Assembly: GCA_030734395.1 (NCBI GenBank)
Contig: JAUZTG010000013.1
Location: 124,001 to 188,000 of the forward strand
Direction: 5' to 3'
Length of the DNA stretch: 64,000 nt
From: Sarocladium kiliense
Taxonomy: Eukaryota > Ascomycota > Sordariomycetes > Hypocreales > Sarocladiaceae
The first letter of the stretch is position 1. Every line of letters begins with the position of its first letter. Below are positions 48,231 to 58,323 of this stretch, in pieces. The translations under genes and the position numbers were made by a program. Below the pieces are notes generated by a model. The model ran no database searches, had not been told where the DNA came from, and saw nothing but the letters and a program-made list of their open reading frames with translations.

Positions 48231-48974
48231 TTAAGCGCCAAAGACCTTGACGCGCTCCTCAACAGGCTTGAAGCTCTTCTCGCCAGCGGGAGCACCAACG
48301 CCACCAAAGACAAGCTGGGCATTGAGCTTCCAGCTAGCGGGGACCTTCCACTCAGCAGCGACACGCTGGTCGATGAGAGGGTTGTAGTGCTGGAGGTTGG
48401 CGCCCAGACCCTCGAGCTCGAGAGCAGTCCAGGTGAGGTACTGCTGCATGCCGTTGCTCTGGCTAGCCCAGGTAGGGAACTTGTCGGCAAAGGCCTGGAA
48501 CTTGTTGGCGTACTCCTGGACGGTGTCCTGGTCGTCGAAGAAGAGGACGGTGCCGGCAGCGCCCTTGAACAGATTCATCTTGTCGGCGGTAGGCTGCCAG
48601 CTATCCTGGGGAACGATGTCCTTGAGGATGTCGGTGGTGATGGACCAGAGCTTCTCGTGGTCATCGCCAAAGAGGACGAGGACGCGGTTGGACTGGGAGT
48701 TGAAGGAGGAAGGAGTGTGGAGGGTGAGCTCGGAGATGATGTGCTGGATGCGAGCTGGAGTGACGGCACCGAGGTTCTTGGTAAGGGGGTAGACGGAACG
48801 ACGGGCCTTGACGGCGGAGAGGAGAGTATCGGCGGAGACCTTAGACATGATGGCGGTGTTTGTGGTGTTGTAAGTGGAAGTGGTGGGCTGCGTAGTAGTA
48901 GTAGATCGTAAGAGGCAGATGGAGAGGATAGCGATGATGATGCAGAGGAAAGTGGACGACAGGCGAGACGACAT
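48231..48974 (-). CDS. Frm2/Hbn1-type nitroreductase family protein
   Basis: 247-aa flavin-dependent nitroreductase-fold protein. The core from residue 43 (MSKVSADTLLSAVKARRSVY) matches the fungal Frm2/Hbn1 group, which use NAD(P)H and FMN on nitro compounds and are linked to oxidative stress and fatty-acid signalling in yeast. Visible motifs are ARRSVYPL (FMN phosphate), SFNSQSNRVLVLFGD and GANLQHYNPLID. Two starts are possible: 48974 adds a hydrophobic segment (FLCIIIAILSICLL) plus a Thr-rich linker, while 48848 gives the usual ~205-aa protein. Both have good context, so membrane-bound and soluble forms could both be made. It is a single exon, convergent with PSD1. Confidence 0.92.
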   Translation of the reverse strand: MSSRLSSTFLCIIIAILSICLLRSTTTTQPTTSTYNTTNTAIMSKVSADTLLSAVKARRSVYPLTKNLGAVTPARIQHIISELTLHTPSSFNSQSNRVLVLFGDDHEKLWSITTDILKDIVPQDSWQPTADKMNLFKGAAGTVLFFDDQDTVQEYANKFQAFADKFPTWASQSNGMQQYLTWTALELEGLGANLQHYNPLIDQRVAAEWKVPASWKLNAQLVFGGVGAPAGEKSFKPVEERVKVFGA

Positions 48975-50006
48975 GGCGGAATGCGATGAGACTTATATAG
49001 ATGCGAAAAGGTTTCAAGCTACTTACTGACTAGTATAGCTAACTAAGCCAGACTGACTGACTGACTGCGGTTCTTCTGGGGACTCGACCCAGAGAACATC
49101 ATAGAAAAGATAGAAGGTGCCATCGATAGAGTGCGGATGCGTAACAAAGCATACCGACCTACCTGCCTTAGGAAAACCCTCGCGTTGCCGTACCGAGTGG
49201 GCTGGGTGGACCTCACCGCGCGGTTACGCTCAGGGCCTGATTAATCATGAACCACTCGCTGCTTCAGGCAATGGCGCTGGCTGCACTTTCCATCCATACG
49301 CCGAGTGGGGGAGGGGGTTCCTGCTTGTTCCGGGCCACGGCACCGTTCGCGGAAAGAGATGCTTTTCCACGCTTTTGAACCCAAACCCCCGCTTAGTAAG
49401 TGGGGGGTTTCTCCCTCAGCGTTGCCTATCGACCACTGAACCCTCCGCTGGAGGAAAAGCTAATTCCTATCCCGCGCGCGTGTCCGAGGTGGGCGGCGTC
49501 CCCACTGCTGGAACGCTGGAAGGGATTTTTTTCTTTAGCGATGAGGCTACTGAGGGATGGGCGAACGTCATGTCCCGCCACTTTAAGCGAGTCGGTCCCT
49601 GGTGTGGACCCCGCCGAGAGGATGGTTTCATCTCGACTCACTTACTTATGATTAAGTAAGCTTAAGTGGGAAGACGTGTTAGTGAAAGAGGCGGGTTAAT
49701 ATATACAGATATATTTATTTGTTTATATATGCATACTTGTTATATCGTATTTATTAGCTTACTTTTGTAATAGATGTATACTAAAGTATGAAATATATGT
49801 ATTTATCAAAATACTAATAAAGTGTAACTCTTTAAAACCAGGGGTTTTAGTTAGGGTATTGTACTAAATTCCACATATAGCATGCTTAGCTAATGAACTT
49901 ATAAAATGTTCCCTTTTGATACAAACTTGACCCCTGATAACTATCGAGAGATGTGAATGTATTGAAGCAAGGGACCAGTCTCATCTGGATATCTGAGCTA
50001 CTTATC
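48975..50006. other. Gene-free spacer ending in an AT-rich stretch
   Basis: The first part (48975-49660) has mixed composition and an open frame of 180 codons without protein-like features. From about 49680 to 49900 it is strongly AT-rich (TATATACAGATATATTTAT). I see no gene or complete repeat. Confidence 0.5.
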
Positions 50007-52196
50007 TCACCAACCGAAGGCATCGACCTCCAACTCGAAAATAGTCTTCTCACGTCTGCCGAATCTGACAATCGCCTCACGAACCGAGTCACAGAGCCCA
50101 GGTGGTCCACACACAACGACACCAACCTTCTTCCAGCCCGCCTCTTCCTCACATGCCAGGAGCGCATCGACATCTAGCCGCTGACCGGTGACAACCACCT
50201 TATCTTCTACCCTGCCCAGGGCAGTCTGAAGGTCCTGCAGGAGGGGTCTGGACGACTCCTTCAGGCTCCACGCCAGCTTGACGTTGACGTGAGAGAAGGT
50301 CCAAGTGAGAAGGCCGGTGATGCCGATGCCGCCGCCGATCAGCAAGACCCGATCACATTTGAGGACTTCACTGCTGAGGTTGCCGCGGTATGGCCCTTCC
50401 AGAAGAACCGGTAGGCTGATGCACTCAACAAGTCGTTTTGTCGCGCCATGATGCTTCTTGGCATAGATGGAGATGGTATCAGTGCCAGTTGTGATCCCAC
50501 TGTCAGATGGCACACGCGCTGGACCCTTGATCATCTCCACATCAACGTCATGAGAATGTGAAGATGCATGTGCGGAGGCAATGGCATGCTTCTGAGAACG
50601 CAGCATAGCCGTGTGCGTGATGGAAAAGGGGTGGTTCTCCCAAGGGCGCAAAGGCTGCAGTGTAGGGAAGTAGACGTAGGCGTGGCGGCCAGGTTCGGGC
50701 GCACACCTGACCCCGTGGATGTCAAGCCGTACGATATCAGACGACAACTCGACGACTGTTGCGCGGCCAATGCCATTTTTCGCAACACGAAGCACACGGA
50801 CAAGACGGTCGAAGAACCACACCGCGCTCACCATGTAAAGCCATAGCTCGTAGACGCCACTGTTAGGCTTCCAGTAGTACACATGGTACCAGCACCCAGC
50901 GATGACAAAGACGGCGAGGAAAATGTGCAAGATTAGGAAGACCTCATATGCAGTGCGACGGAACCAGATTACACTCTGGAACAGCATAAGCACAAGACAG
51001 AGGGTGGCGACGATGCCCCAAATCCAGTACGGCTTGTGGACGTCAGTGTAGTAGGTCCCGAGGCTGATATAGGCCGCTAGAAGTGTGATGGAGTGGACGA
51101 TGGCGTGGACAGCGCAGAGGCGAGCGACCCAGCGGTGGAGGACTAGGAATGTTGAGAATGGCCAATTCGTGATCCAGAGTAGCACGTTATTCCTCGACGA
51201 GAACAATACTGTCAAAGGGAGCAGCGCAAAGGAGATATGGCCAGTGCGGTACCCGACATAAGCCAGAATCTCGGCTGTCTTGGTGAAACCCCATGGATGA
51301 GCCGCATAAAAGTTCTTGTAGGAGATGGACCCCAAGACGATGTTCAGGATGACAAACATGGCGATCCAAAGGCTTTGGTCCATTGTTGGCGCGTTGCCGA
51401 GGAGGAAGGGTAGGGGACGAATGTTGTAGCCGGCGATCGTGAAGGGGTAGATGAGATATGGCTTCATCCTGTCGATGGCACTGCTCATGAATGGCAGATA
51501 GCCTAAGACTGAGAGTACGACTGGGGAAGCAACGCCCACAGAAATGATGACAATGCTGGAGAACACAGCAATTAGCACACGCATAGCGGTCAAAGGCATA
51601 CAGTCTAGCGCAATGGTAATGTCTAGGTATCTAGATACTCACATGTACGTCGACTGCACAGCCTCTTCCCAGTCGAAGAAGACATTGAAGTCGTATTGGT
51701 ACTTATAGTCGGAGTCGGAGATCAGTGCAGTGTAATTCAGCGTGTCGCCTGTCTCGAAGGTACGGTTCGGTGCCTGCGTGATGTTCGCCAGCACAGCGCC
51801 ATATGTCCATTTCGGGAGGATCGTCTTGTCGCCTGTTGCTTGGTCGGCCCAGTATACCTCGAGCTTAGACGGCGAAACACCATTGGCGGTACAGTGATTG
51901 TCTAAGCAGTAGGCTAGGGTAGAGAGGAAGTTGAAGTTCTCTGAGATACAGGATGCCATGGGCGAGCCTCCGTGCATGTGCATGCTCATGTCCATGTCTG
52001 CGGTGTCGTGATCGGGACAGTCTAGCGGCGCGGACCCGATGATGGCTCGACAGGCGTAGGCACACGCGGGGTCGTACCATGACTGGCCGTAGCCCATTAA
52101 TCCTGTCTTGTAGGCATTTGCGGTGGCTGTGAAGAGGAGAAGGGCCAGCTGAAGTGGACTTGCACGCAATGAGAAGAAGGCCTTCATCATCATCAT
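50007..52196 (-). CDS. Ferric/cupric reductase transmembrane component (FRE family)
   Basis: 700-aa plasma-membrane flavocytochrome that reduces Fe3+ or Cu2+ outside the cell before uptake. Two exons, 52196-51643 and 51555-50007; the acceptor at 51556 keeps the frame and continues directly into the first membrane helix. A signal peptide follows four consecutive ATG codons (52196-52185). The extracellular N-terminal region (about 30-180) contains paired Cys and a DMDMSMHMHGG segment rich in Met and His. The ferric-reductase domain carries heme His in HRWVARLCAVHAIVHS and the following helix. The FAD motif is HPFSIT, the NADPH motif is GGGIGITGLL, and the C-terminal motif is CGPPGL. Family members are induced by iron or copper starvation; I did not verify regulatory sites. 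Confidence 0.93.
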
Positions 52197-52758
52197 GAAT
52201 ATGGAGCAGCAGCGAGTAGCCCTGCTGTCGTTGCAGGTGATACTTGACAGCCGAAGCTTTCCAAGAAGAGAATCAGGAGTAATTGCTTGACAAGCTCCGT
52301 ATGGCGAACAGAGCACATCCTATGATTGATACATACAGAATAGAAGAATCAGGTGGAAGGAACCGAGTGTAACAGCGACTGCATCCCGTCCGAGAAATAT
52401 ACTCAAATCCGCTATTCGCCATGAATTTTAATCAATTCATTGGAGGGTATGCATAATCAATGGTTATCCAGGACGCCTGGTTGGGTGGACGGTCCAGATC
52501 GGATGTATCCTTGCCAGAAACGTGCTCAAAAGGGCTCATCTCAGCCGCAGTCACATATCTTGCATGCATTGATTGCAGAGGTGCAGATTTCGAATTTGTC
52601 ACTATTGTAAAGACTGTGCATTTGCTCATACTTGATCAAAAAGGAGCAAGACTTGGAGCTTTGTGGTGTAAATGAGTGTGGCATTGACTACTTCTGCAAT
52701 CCTTCTGTTGGCTTCGTTGCGGGTTTCTCCATGCTTTAGTTGGCTTCAGCTCACAGTT
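52197..52758. other. Spacer between ferric reductase and small-protein gene
   Basis: These 560 bp contain the promoter of the ferric reductase and the 3' region of the small gene. No other feature was recognised. Confidence 0.5.
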
Positions 52759-53110
52759 TCAGTCAGCTGAAAAGGGAATCTTAGTCTTCAGGCCGTTTAC
52801 AAGTCGGATACTCACATGGCTTGGTGTCAAAGGTGAAAAGGCGGCCCTTGGTGTTGGAGGCATGAGTTCCGTAAGATCGCTGCATGTTGAGCTCCTCCTC
52901 AGTGAGAGGGGCAGCCTCAACACCAGCGGCAGGCCAGTTGCCCTTCCAAGGCTGGGTCTTGTTCTCAATGGTGAAGATGCGACCCTTGGTGTTGGAAGCG
53001 TGGGTGCCGTAGGAGCGCTGCATGTTCAGCTCCTCGGGGGTCTGGTCGACGGGGGCATTCGCGAGATCGCGGGGGAAGGCCTTCCAGGGCTGGATCTTGG
53101 TGGCGGACAT
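52759..53110 (-). CDS. Small protein with a duplicated NMQRSYGTHASNTKGR motif
   Basis: 100-aa protein from two exons, 53110-52816 and 52766-52759, with a 49-nt intron (GTGAGT..TTTCAG). If the intron is kept, the frame runs on to 52781 with a different Cys-containing tail. The protein consists of two similar units, each PWK followed later by ELNMQRSYGTHASNTKGR and then (I/L)FT; this motif is identical in both copies while the DNA differs at many silent positions. That pattern indicates purifying selection on an internally duplicated protein. There is no signal peptide, transmembrane segment or recognised domain. The start ATG at 53110 directly precedes the first unit. High codon bias towards C/G-ending codons hints at strong expression. 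Confidence 0.8.
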
Positions 53111-54049
53111 GATGGAGGGTCTGGTGTGGCTTTTGGTGGAAACTGAGGAATAGTAAGAGTATCTTGTGTGATTGAGTTGCTGCAGAAAGGGAAAGCAGGA
53201 TGACACGGACGTTATATAGGTCTCACATCGCCCGCGTAGGCCATTGTAACCGATCACGTCAGTATAGGCACGGTAGGAAGCTGCAGTGCAGTAGGATGAA
53301 TCTTTGCAATCCCTCATACCCCCCACGCTCTCGGTAAAATCTGCTCATATCTAGATGGCACAGCCATTCGGGTCTCAGCATATCATGGCCGTATCAAAGC
53401 CCAATCTATGCAACGTGGTGTGCGCTGGTTAGCATTCCTGGAACTGCGCTATGACGAAGACAAGACTCACTTCTCAGTAAGTTCCACATAGAGCAAATTT
53501 CAAGACGAGCAAGTTTTCTATCGAGCGAACACCATATTCGACAGCATTGATCTTGATTAGGTATGATCAGCAACGATATCTGATGCAGGGCTCAGCTGGG
53601 TCTACTACAAAGGGCAGTTCGGAACCAGCCGTCCTGCTAGCTGAACCGTTACCCCGCTTTCTTCACGGCAAGATAGCGGTTACTAGGCTTGATCTGCTTG
53701 CTCCGTTTGGATAAGCTTGTTATGATGCTATATTCGTTGAGGTTGCGTATGTTACATCTTGATCCTGTCGAGGAAAGGTTTCCGAAACCTTAAGCGACTA
53801 TAATCTTCGCAAATTTGCTCAACGTCGGACATCTTTAGATCACGAGGGGAGCAGCGTAAAGTAGGGATTTCACAGCTCTTATCTGCCTTACTTTAAGCTC
53901 GTCATTATGCATCCATCACGCTGCGTCATTTCATGAATAGGCAGGCAACCTTTGTTTCGCTTCAACATCTCAGCATCCGGCCTAGGAGACGAGACTTCAT
54001 TTTATCGTGTGTCCGTGATTGACAAGAATTACTTCTGTCTGTTCCAAAG
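53111..54049. other. Divergent 0.94-kb intergenic region
   Basis: This region holds the promoters of the small duplicated-motif gene and the CmcJ-like gene. No additional gene, RNA or repeat was seen. Confidence 0.5.
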
Positions 54050-55048
54050 ATGGCAGTTCTGTCTGACGCTGTGGTCTCCACGCTCAGGTATGCTAATGCA
54101 AACAGCGAGGCGCTCAGGACGGAGAAGCCCTACATATTGAACTATCCGGCACCACCAGGACTTCCCAAGAGCAACTTCAAGATAGACTTCGTGTCCGACA
54201 TACCAGTCAGGAATCTGAGGACGGCAGGTCTCCGCTGGGGTGACAGCGGGATCCGAATCGCCAAGCTGGAGAAGGGCTGCATGCCGAAGAAGGACTTTGA
54301 AGATGAGGACAAGATAGAGAGGGACTATCTCCCTGTGATTCATGATTGCCTGAAGGAGAGCTTGGGGGCGGAGGAAGTCTGCATCTTTGACTACATGGTG
54401 AGGCGACGCGAGGCGGCGTTTCCGTACCAGGCCAAGTCCAAGGACAGCTCACCGCAGCCGGCGCTGTCTGCTCATATTGGTATGTTTAGCTGTGAATATC
54501 GCTCCTCCTTAGCTCGCATTGTCTCACTAATGTAAAAGACTACACCACGGATGAGATCGCAGGCCGCGTGACCAAGTACTTCAAGGAGAAGGCGGCGACT
54601 TACGCCTCGCGTCACTACCAGATTGTCAAGTAAGTCAAGCATTCCTTTGAAGAGCCCCTCCAAGATCTCTCTGCCTTGAACACGACTAACAGAAGTTGTA
54701 ATAAGCGTGTGGAAACCTCTGAATGGCCCGCTGCGGGACTATCCGATGGCATACTGCGATGCCAAGTCAATGGATCCTAAGGCGGATCTCATGGTCGTAG
54801 ACGAGGTCTTCCCCACCGTGGCCAATGAAGTGTACCAGGTTCTTTACAACCCCAATCATGAGTGGTATTATATTCCAGATCAGCAGGTGGATGAGGTTGC
54901 TATCTTTGCGGGCTACGATTCTAGAAAGGGTCAGGCGATATCAGTGCCGCACTGCTCGTTTGACTTGGGCGAGGCGAGCTCTGGTCAGCCACGGGAAAGC
55001 ATTGAGGTCAGAGCATTTGTGTTTTACGGAGACAAGGAGATAGTGTAA
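54050..55048 (+). CDS. CmcJ/AsaB-like oxidoreductase (hydroxylase/desaturase family)
   Basis: 287-aa protein from three exons: 54050-54479, 54539-54629 and 54706-55048. It matches fungal proteins annotated as CmcJ-like or GA4-desaturase-like, the AsaB/CTB9 type, used as tailoring oxidoreductases in some secondary-metabolite pathways. Landmarks are the N-terminal KPYILNYPAPPGLPKSNF, the VWKPLNGPLRDYPMAYCDAK segment, EWYYIPDQQVDEVAIFAGYD and the terminal PRESIEVRAFVFYGD. The acceptor of exon 3 could also lie about 12 nt earlier and remain in frame; I chose the one giving NVWKPL, which fits the family better. A methyltransferase gene follows 0.5 kb downstream on the same strand, so the two may work in one pathway, although no core synthase gene is in view. 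Confidence 0.88.
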
Positions 55049-55557
55049 AGTTTGAGCGCTTAGTCATACTGTTACTTGGCAAGCTTTGTCAAGTCTCTCG
55101 ATAAGTACTCTCAACTTGACGTATAGGGCACCTTAATTCGTGCAGCTATCCGTCAAATCCCGATTCATTTCCTATATGAGAAGTTGATGAGCAAATTTGA
55201 GCACTTTTCTCGAATCTGCAAAGGAAGCCCGGACCTGAGACCAACGCTTTTCTTATAGGTGAACCTGCAGCTGCAGGATACAATGACATGCTGGTGCTGT
55301 GGTCATGACACTCTTATTGGATAGCTACATGCACAGCTACCTCACTTGGGAGCTTTGACTACTGAAAGTTGAGCTCCCCATTACTAGTTCCCCTCTCCGA
55401 ATGTTCCACAAGAGAGATCTGCTGCTAATTCAGAATCTTCCTCTCTCGCGGTTGGATGCTCTATTCTATCGTTGAGACTACCTACTGTCGTATCCTTAGC
55501 TGTTGAAGCAGTCCACCTGTGAAGCACTTTTCGGTGTTCCTTGCCCCAATTGACACC
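55049..55557. other. Spacer between two same-strand genes
   Basis: These 509 bp contain the CmcJ-like 3' region and the methyltransferase promoter. Nothing else was recognised. Confidence 0.5.
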
Positions 55558-56331
55558 ATGTCTGTTGCTCAGCAGGCTGAGAGGGAATATGACGCTGCGG
55601 CTGAAGCATACGGCAACTACTCGACTCTTCCATCTGGCCGTCTCGAATCTCAGCTCGTCCAGATAGCACTAGGCGATTGCAGAGGCATGCGCATCCTCGA
55701 CTTGGGCGGTGGCTCTGGAGTTCATGCCCGTAAAGCTGTCGAGCTCGGAGCTGTGCAGGTGGACGTTATCGACATATCGACTGGCATGTTGAGCATCGGG
55801 GCGGCACACGAGAAGACCATTGGTCGCGAAAATGTCATGAGATACATCCACGGCGACGCGTCTCAGTCACTCTCCCATCTCGGCCTCGCTGCGAATAGCT
55901 ACGATATCATCATGGGGAACTGGATCTTCAGCTTCGCTGACTCCATTGACATGGTGCAAGCAATCTTTCGCAACATCATGGCCTACCTGAAACCGGGAGG
56001 TCGCTTCATCGGTGCCCGTGATAATAATCCCTGGAGCTCAGTGCTCACGACAGGGAAGTACGGTGGCTCGTGTAAGTGGGTTGAGCATATTCCTGGAGGG
56101 GTCAAGTATCAATGCGTTCTTCATTCGACGCCACCTGTCGAATTTGATGGCGCGTGCTTGGAAACTATATACTCCGGATCTCCTGAAATATGGCAGAGGT
56201 TTGGCTTCGAACGCGTGGAGTCAATACCGTATAAACATGCTGAGGTTGTAAGAGAAGACCCTGAGTTCTGGCATGAGTTCTTGCAGGAGCCTAACTTGGC
56301 TGTAGTTAGCGCAACTTTAGGGTCTTCATAA
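55558..56331 (+). CDS. SAM-dependent methyltransferase (class I)
   Basis: 257-aa single-exon enzyme with a Rossmann methyltransferase core. Motif I is ILDLGGGSGVHARKA (about 45-59), the acidic residue after strand 2 is in VDVIDIS, the post-motif segment is GDASQSLS, and the loop GNWIFSFADS precedes LKPGGRFIG (motif III). The sequence is of the ubiE/Coq5-like methyltransferase type common in fungal secondary metabolism; the acceptor substrate cannot be inferred. The ATG at 55558 starts just before a conserved-looking EYDAAAEAYGNYS segment; an earlier in-frame start at 55519 is not an ATG. Its neighbour upstream is a CmcJ-like oxidoreductase on the same strand. Confidence 0.9.
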   Translation: MSVAQQAEREYDAAAEAYGNYSTLPSGRLESQLVQIALGDCRGMRILDLGGGSGVHARKAVELGAVQVDVIDISTGMLSIGAAHEKTIGRENVMRYIHGDASQSLSHLGLAANSYDIIMGNWIFSFADSIDMVQAIFRNIMAYLKPGGRFIGARDNNPWSSVLTTGKYGGSCKWVEHIPGGVKYQCVLHSTPPVEFDGACLETIYSGSPEIWQRFGFERVESIPYKHAEVVREDPEFWHEFLQEPNLAVVSATLGSS

Positions 56332-57255
56332 ACAGCAGGATGACATTGTCCTAAGGGTAGAATTGATAGCATTTATATTCTCTTCGCTGTCCGTAAAGCA
56401 CCCGAGCAGCGAGGAAGTGGAAGTAGTCTAAATAGCGTTGGCAATGGGGTTCGTCTTCCTAGGCTTCAAATACTATGCGAGTGTCGCTTTTAGTGTCAAG
56501 CCTTTCCGACTACCGCCCTTCGGCTCACCTCCCTCGCAGGTCTTATCGCAGGGCCATTTTGCCTAATAATCAAAAACAATCCCCTAGGCCAGGCTTGTTT
56601 CCGGAGCGGATATACAAAACATCGCGTAGGTAGTGCCCATTTCTTGTTGTTGCCAGAGGTAGCATCGGCGTCTCCGAAAACCCATATGACTATGAAGCTG
56701 ACGCCATGTAGTGCAATCGCAGGGTGTAGTGTCTGGGACGAATGGCTCACGTCTCTGCAGCGAATTATTTACCACTGTGGATCTAAAGTGAGGCGGAGCT
56801 CGAAGCGAGTCTCGACAAAATTCCTTGAAAGGACGTCGAAATAAGAGCTGAACTGTGGGGGGCATAATAGCCAACAGGGGTGAGTCGCCGACCATCGCAT
56901 AGATTCCACTCGGGGACCTCGATGCTGTACTCACATAGGTCGCGCTTTCTCCGAGAACGTTGTATTGTCTCCAGTATGCTGACTGCTTACATCAATATAG
57001 GGCTTTTGTAAGATACGAGCGTGGAGTCGGCTGGGTTAAGGCATCGGCAGGCTGTGTCGGCGAGCTCCAGCACTTCGCAGGTCAGATTCAACAGTCGGTG
57101 TAATGCAAGTATATCGTGAGACAGCTTCACATGAATTCGTATAAATAGGGAGGCCTTATTCATCCCTTACGTGTGAGTCCAGTTCTTGACTCCCAGGCTT
57201 CAAGCTTAGAGAAAGACACATCATCTCGTCCCTGAACAACTGCTCTATACTGATC
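56332..57255. other. Intergenic region upstream of the secreted-protein gene
   Basis: About 920 bp with no convincing exon. A TATA-like ATAAATAGGG near 57140 lies about 115 bp before the next start and may be its core promoter. Confidence 0.45.
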
Positions 57256-58323
57256 ATGGCACTTATCAAGTCGAAATTCGCCCTCGTGGCGGTGGCCCTG
57301 CTTTCTTCCACTCCTCTTGCTACTTCGCAAAACTCACCAAATGAAAATCTCGTCCTGGCCGATTGTGGCATCGGTCTGGGTGAAAACGGCGGCTCGACCT
57401 CCCGCGAGGCCATCTACTACAATGGCGATGTCTGGACGGGCAGCGGCGAAAACACAAACAACCCAACGATGATGGTCAACGTGCCGTGGTCCGGCCAATA
57501 TCCCTGGACGCAGCAAGGAGGCCTGGGTTTCACTATGCCGAACAACGACTTCTTCGCCATCTTAATTGATGCCAGCGTGAAAGACCCCAACGAGGCGGGA
57601 ATTGCCTATCATTCATACGAGCCGAAGCACCAACTTACTTGCTACTCGTACCATCGTGACCGGGTCTTCCAGTTGGCTGACGGCAAGTGGTGTTCGAGCG
57701 CTTACGTCTGTAACCACCGAGGCCAGGCCTATGTCGGCGATGGGCAAACGAAGCCTGAGCCCCAGGAGTTGAAGATCTTTGGCTCAGTCAACAATGACAC
57801 AGTCGAGTTCTATAATAAACCAGCCACCCTAATCATGAACACGGCGAGAGACGCCTTCCTCAAGAATGGCGCCGCCTGCGACACCACCAAACGCTCTATA
57901 AGCGACAAGTGCACTATCAAATGGGAGTGCACAGGCGACCCGGCCAGCAATTCCCTAGAGCGCATGGCCAGCGTATTTGACGAACTGGCCAAGAACGACA
58001 AGTTTACAAAGAAGCGCGAGGTGACCACGGACACTTGCCGACAATGGGACACGCGCCCAGGCAACAAGGGTGAATGCCTCCTGTGGACTCAGAAAACCGA
58101 CAGGTACTACAAGATCCCTGGAACCATCGACCTGACCATGCGCAATATGGCAAGGCCGGGGGACAACTCCAACGTGCATGCGTGGCTCAGATATACCATT
58201 GAGTGCGAGGCTCCCACCACGTGGGAGTGTGTGCTCTGCAATACTATTGGGACGGCCTTGACTGTGAATGTGCCCGCCGCTGGCGCTGCTGTCTTGATTG
58301 GCTGTCTTCATTGCGGAAATTGA
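57256..58323 (+). CDS. Secreted Cys-rich protein of unknown function (effector-like)
   Basis: Intronless 355-aa protein with a signal peptide (about 1-24, cleavage near LATSQ). The mature part has more than ten cysteines, including CDTTKRSISDKCTIKWEC and a C-terminal CVLCNTIG...CLHCGN pair. No transmembrane or GPI signal is seen, although the last 20 residues are mildly hydrophobic. A dibasic site (KKRE, near 255) could be a Kex2 cleavage point. No known domain was recognised. Size, secretion, cysteine content and isolation in gene-poor DNA fit a candidate effector or surface protein; this is inference. The start is the first ATG and yields the signal peptide. Confidence 0.82.
   Translation: MALIKSKFALVAVALLSSTPLATSQNSPNENLVLADCGIGLGENGGSTSREAIYYNGDVWTGSGENTNNPTMMVNVPWSGQYPWTQQGGLGFTMPNNDFFAILIDASVKDPNEAGIAYHSYEPKHQLTCYSYHRDRVFQLADGKWCSSAYVCNHRGQAYVGDGQTKPEPQELKIFGSVNNDTVEFYNKPATLIMNTARDAFLKNGAACDTTKRSISDKCTIKWECTGDPASNSLERMASVFDELAKNDKFTKKREVTTDTCRQWDTRPGNKGECLLWTQKTDRYYKIPGTIDLTMRNMARPGDNSNVHAWLRYTIECEAPTTWECVLCNTIGTALTVNVPAAGAAVLIGCLHCGN

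Noticed and set aside
49117..49659. 180-codon plus-strand open frame
   Set aside because: Skewed composition, no domain or homologous pattern, no good start codon, and it runs into AT-rich DNA; treated as chance.
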